From NCBI GenBank assembly GCA_025965815.1, contig JAOPWF010000311.1, forward strand, positions 1-6,215: DNA of 6,215 bases. Direction: 5' to 3'. The DNA is from Mycobacterium sp. (lineage in GTDB: Bacteria; Actinomycetota; Actinomycetes; Mycobacteriales; Mycobacteriaceae). The notes below the pieces were generated by a model that saw only the letters and a list, made by a program, of their open reading frames with translations, made no database searches and was not told the origin of the DNA. Both the position numbers and the translations under genes were made by a program. Shown here one piece after another: positions 4,822-6,215 of this stretch (its first letter is position 1; every line of letters starts with the position of its first letter).

Positions 4822-6215
4822 ATGACAACGATCATTCCCGAACCGTCCCACAGAAAAGTCGACCCCGACTCACTGGTCGAAATGGCCTGGGATCCGATTA
4901 CCCGAATCGTGGGCAGCCTCGGTATCTACACCAAAATCGACTTCGAGAACCGTGAAGTGGTGGAGTGCCACAGCACCTCGTCGATCTTCCGCGGCTACTC
5001 GATATTCATGAAAGGCAAGGATCCGCGCGACGCACACTTCATCACGAGCCGCATCTGCGGAATCTGCGGCGACAACCACGCGACATGCTCCTGCTACACA
5101 CAGAACATGGCGTATGGCGTGAAACCGCCGCACCTCGCCGAGTGGATCGTCAACCTCGGTGAAGCCGCGGAATACATGTTCGACCACAACATCTTCCAGG
5201 AGAATCTGGTCGGTGTGGACTACTGCGAGAAGATGGTCTCGGAGACCAATCCGGGTGTGCTCGCGAAGGCCGAAAACACCTTGGCGCCGAATTCGGACGC
5301 CCACGGCTACCGGACCATCGCCGACATCATGCGCTCGCTGACTCCGTTCACGGGTGAGTTCTACCGGGAGGCGCTGCAGGTCAGCCGGTGGACACGAGAG
5401 ATGTTCTGCCTTATGGAGGGCAGGCACGTGCACCCGTCGACGCTGTATCCGGGCGGGGTGGGCACCGTCGCCACGGTTCAGCTGATGACCGACTACGTGA
5501 CCCGGCTGATGCGCTACGTCGAGTTCATGAAGAAGGTCGTGCCCATGCACGACGATCTGTTCGACTTCTTCTACGAGGCGCTGCCCGGTTACGAGCAAGT
5601 CGGCCTTCGCCGTACCCTGCTCGGCTGCTGGGGCTCGTTCCAGGATCCCGAGTACTGCAATTTCGAGTACAAGGACATGGAGCAGTGGGGCCGCAAGATG
5701 TTCGTCACGCCTGGCATCGTGGTGGACGGCAAGCTGGTCACCACGTCGCTGGTCGACATCAACCTCGGCATCCGAATCCTGTTGGGCAGTTCGTATTACG
5801 ACGACTGGACCGACCAGGAGATGTTCGTCAAGACCGATCCGCTGGGCAATCCGGTCGATCGTCGGCACCCGTGGAACCAGCACACCAACCCCAGGCCGCA
5901 GAAACGCGACATGGACGACAAGTACAGTTGGGTGATGTCGCCGCGGTGGTTCGACGGCAAGGATCACCTGGCGCTGGATACCGGCGGCGGGCCGCTGGCC
6001 CGGTTGTGGTCGACCGCGCTGGCCGGCCTGGTGGACATCGGCTACGTGAAGTCCACAGGTCACAGCGTCCAGATCAACCTGCCCAAGACCGCGCTCAAGG
6101 GCCCGGTCGAGCTGGAATGGAAGATACCCGAGTACGGCAGCAACACCATCGAGCGCAACCGCGCCCGGACCTACTTCCAGGCCTACGCAGCTGCAGCCGC
6201 GCTGCACTTCGCGGA
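4822..6215 (+). CDS. hhyL: Group 1h [NiFe]-hydrogenase large subunit HhyL (3' end outside window)
   Basis: The large subunit holds the NiFe(CN)2CO centre that splits H2. The frame is open for 464 codons to the window edge. It opens with the L0 region DPITRIVGSLG (24-34). The L1 motif RICGICGDNH follows at 77-86, whose C79 and C82 supply two of the four cysteine ligands of nickel. An L2-like segment EGRHVHP and PGGV lies at 199-213. The C-terminal part with the second cysteine pair (DPCxxC), and the tail normally removed by a maturation protease, is outside the window, perhaps 100 or more residues. In the L0 motif V30 stands where most [NiFe]-hydrogenases have the proton-gate glutamate (RIEGH). 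The sequence RICGICGDNHATC has extra cysteines, C89 and C91, after the motif. The gene forms an operon with hhyS. A group 1h assignment is favoured by the partner's CxxD motif. Confidence 0.95.
   Translation, partial: MTTIIPEPSHRKVDPDSLVEMAWDPITRIVGSLGIYTKIDFENREVVECHSTSSIFRGYSIFMKGKDPRDAHFITSRICGICGDNHATCSCYTQNMAYGVKPPHLAEWIVNLGEAAEYMFDHNIFQENLVGVDYCEKMVSETNPGVLAKAENTLAPNSDAHGYRTIADIMRSLTPFTGEFYREALQVSRWTREMFCLMEGRHVHPSTLYPGGVGTVATVQLMTDYVTRLMRYVEFMKKVVPMHDDLFDFFYEALPGYEQVGLRRTLLGCWGSFQDPEYCNFEYKDMEQWGRKMFVTPGIVVDGKLVTTSLVDINLGIRILLGSSYYDDWTDQEMFVKTDPLGNPVDRRHPWNQHTNPRPQKRDMDDKYSWVMSPRWFDGKDHLALDTGGGPLARLWSTALAGLVDIGYVKSTGHSVQINLPKTALKGPVELEWKIPEYGSNTIERNRARTYFQAYAAAAALHFA

Noticed and set aside
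4870..6207. Minus-strand open frame of 445 codons
   Set aside because: It mirrors hhyL codon by codon; its Val/His/Arg/Asp-rich product has no motif, and hhyL carries all the conserved residues.
1..6215. CRISPR array, tRNA, rRNA, insertion sequence or attachment site
   Set aside because: No regularly spaced repeats, cloverleaf, transposase motif or flanking terminal repeats were seen on either strand.

Overview
The window reads as a high-GC actinobacterial chromosome segment, most likely from a mycobacterium (Mycolicibacterium-like) or a close relative such as Rhodococcus. The grounds are the codon bias, the GTG starts and the very close resemblance of the structural proteins to the actinobacterial group 1h [NiFe]-hydrogenase (Hhy, once called group 5), the enzyme type that scavenges atmospheric H2. 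I made this identification from remembered family motifs, not from a database search. Five protein genes can be supported and all belong to one system; no RNA gene, CRISPR array or mobile element is visible.

Layout. Positions 1-2093 on the minus strand hold hypF, whose 3' end leaves the window. A divergent intergenic region follows (2094-2356), with short repeats and a possible 11-codon leader frame on the hypF side. hypA (2357-2692) and hypB (2705-3511) are read on the plus strand as a tight pair. A second non-coding stretch (3512-3748) holds a possible weak hairpin after hypB, a good promoter candidate (TTGACA, 17 bp, TAGACC), a striking long inverted repeat over that promoter and a small hairpin just ahead of the next ribosome binding site. 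Then come hhyS (3749-4804), the iron-sulfur small subunit, and hhyL (4822-6215, cut off by the window edge), the NiFe-bearing large subunit.

How the genes work together. HypF starts the synthesis of the cyanide ligands of the active-site iron. HypA and HypB deliver nickel. HhyL carries the NiFe(CN)2CO centre and HhyS carries the electrons away through three iron-sulfur clusters. The partner maturation genes (hypC, hypD, hypE and a protease) are not in the window and may lie beyond hypF or downstream of hhyL.

Most worth a second look: the inverted repeat at 3652-3707; paired TTGRCAAC boxes over the hhyS promoter and paired GTAACAAC boxes between hypF and hypA; an in-frame stop separating a well-placed ATG from the true hypF start; the CxxD proximal-cluster motif and extra medial-cluster cysteine in HhyS; and the loss in HhyL of the glutamate that serves as proton gate in standard [NiFe]-hydrogenases.
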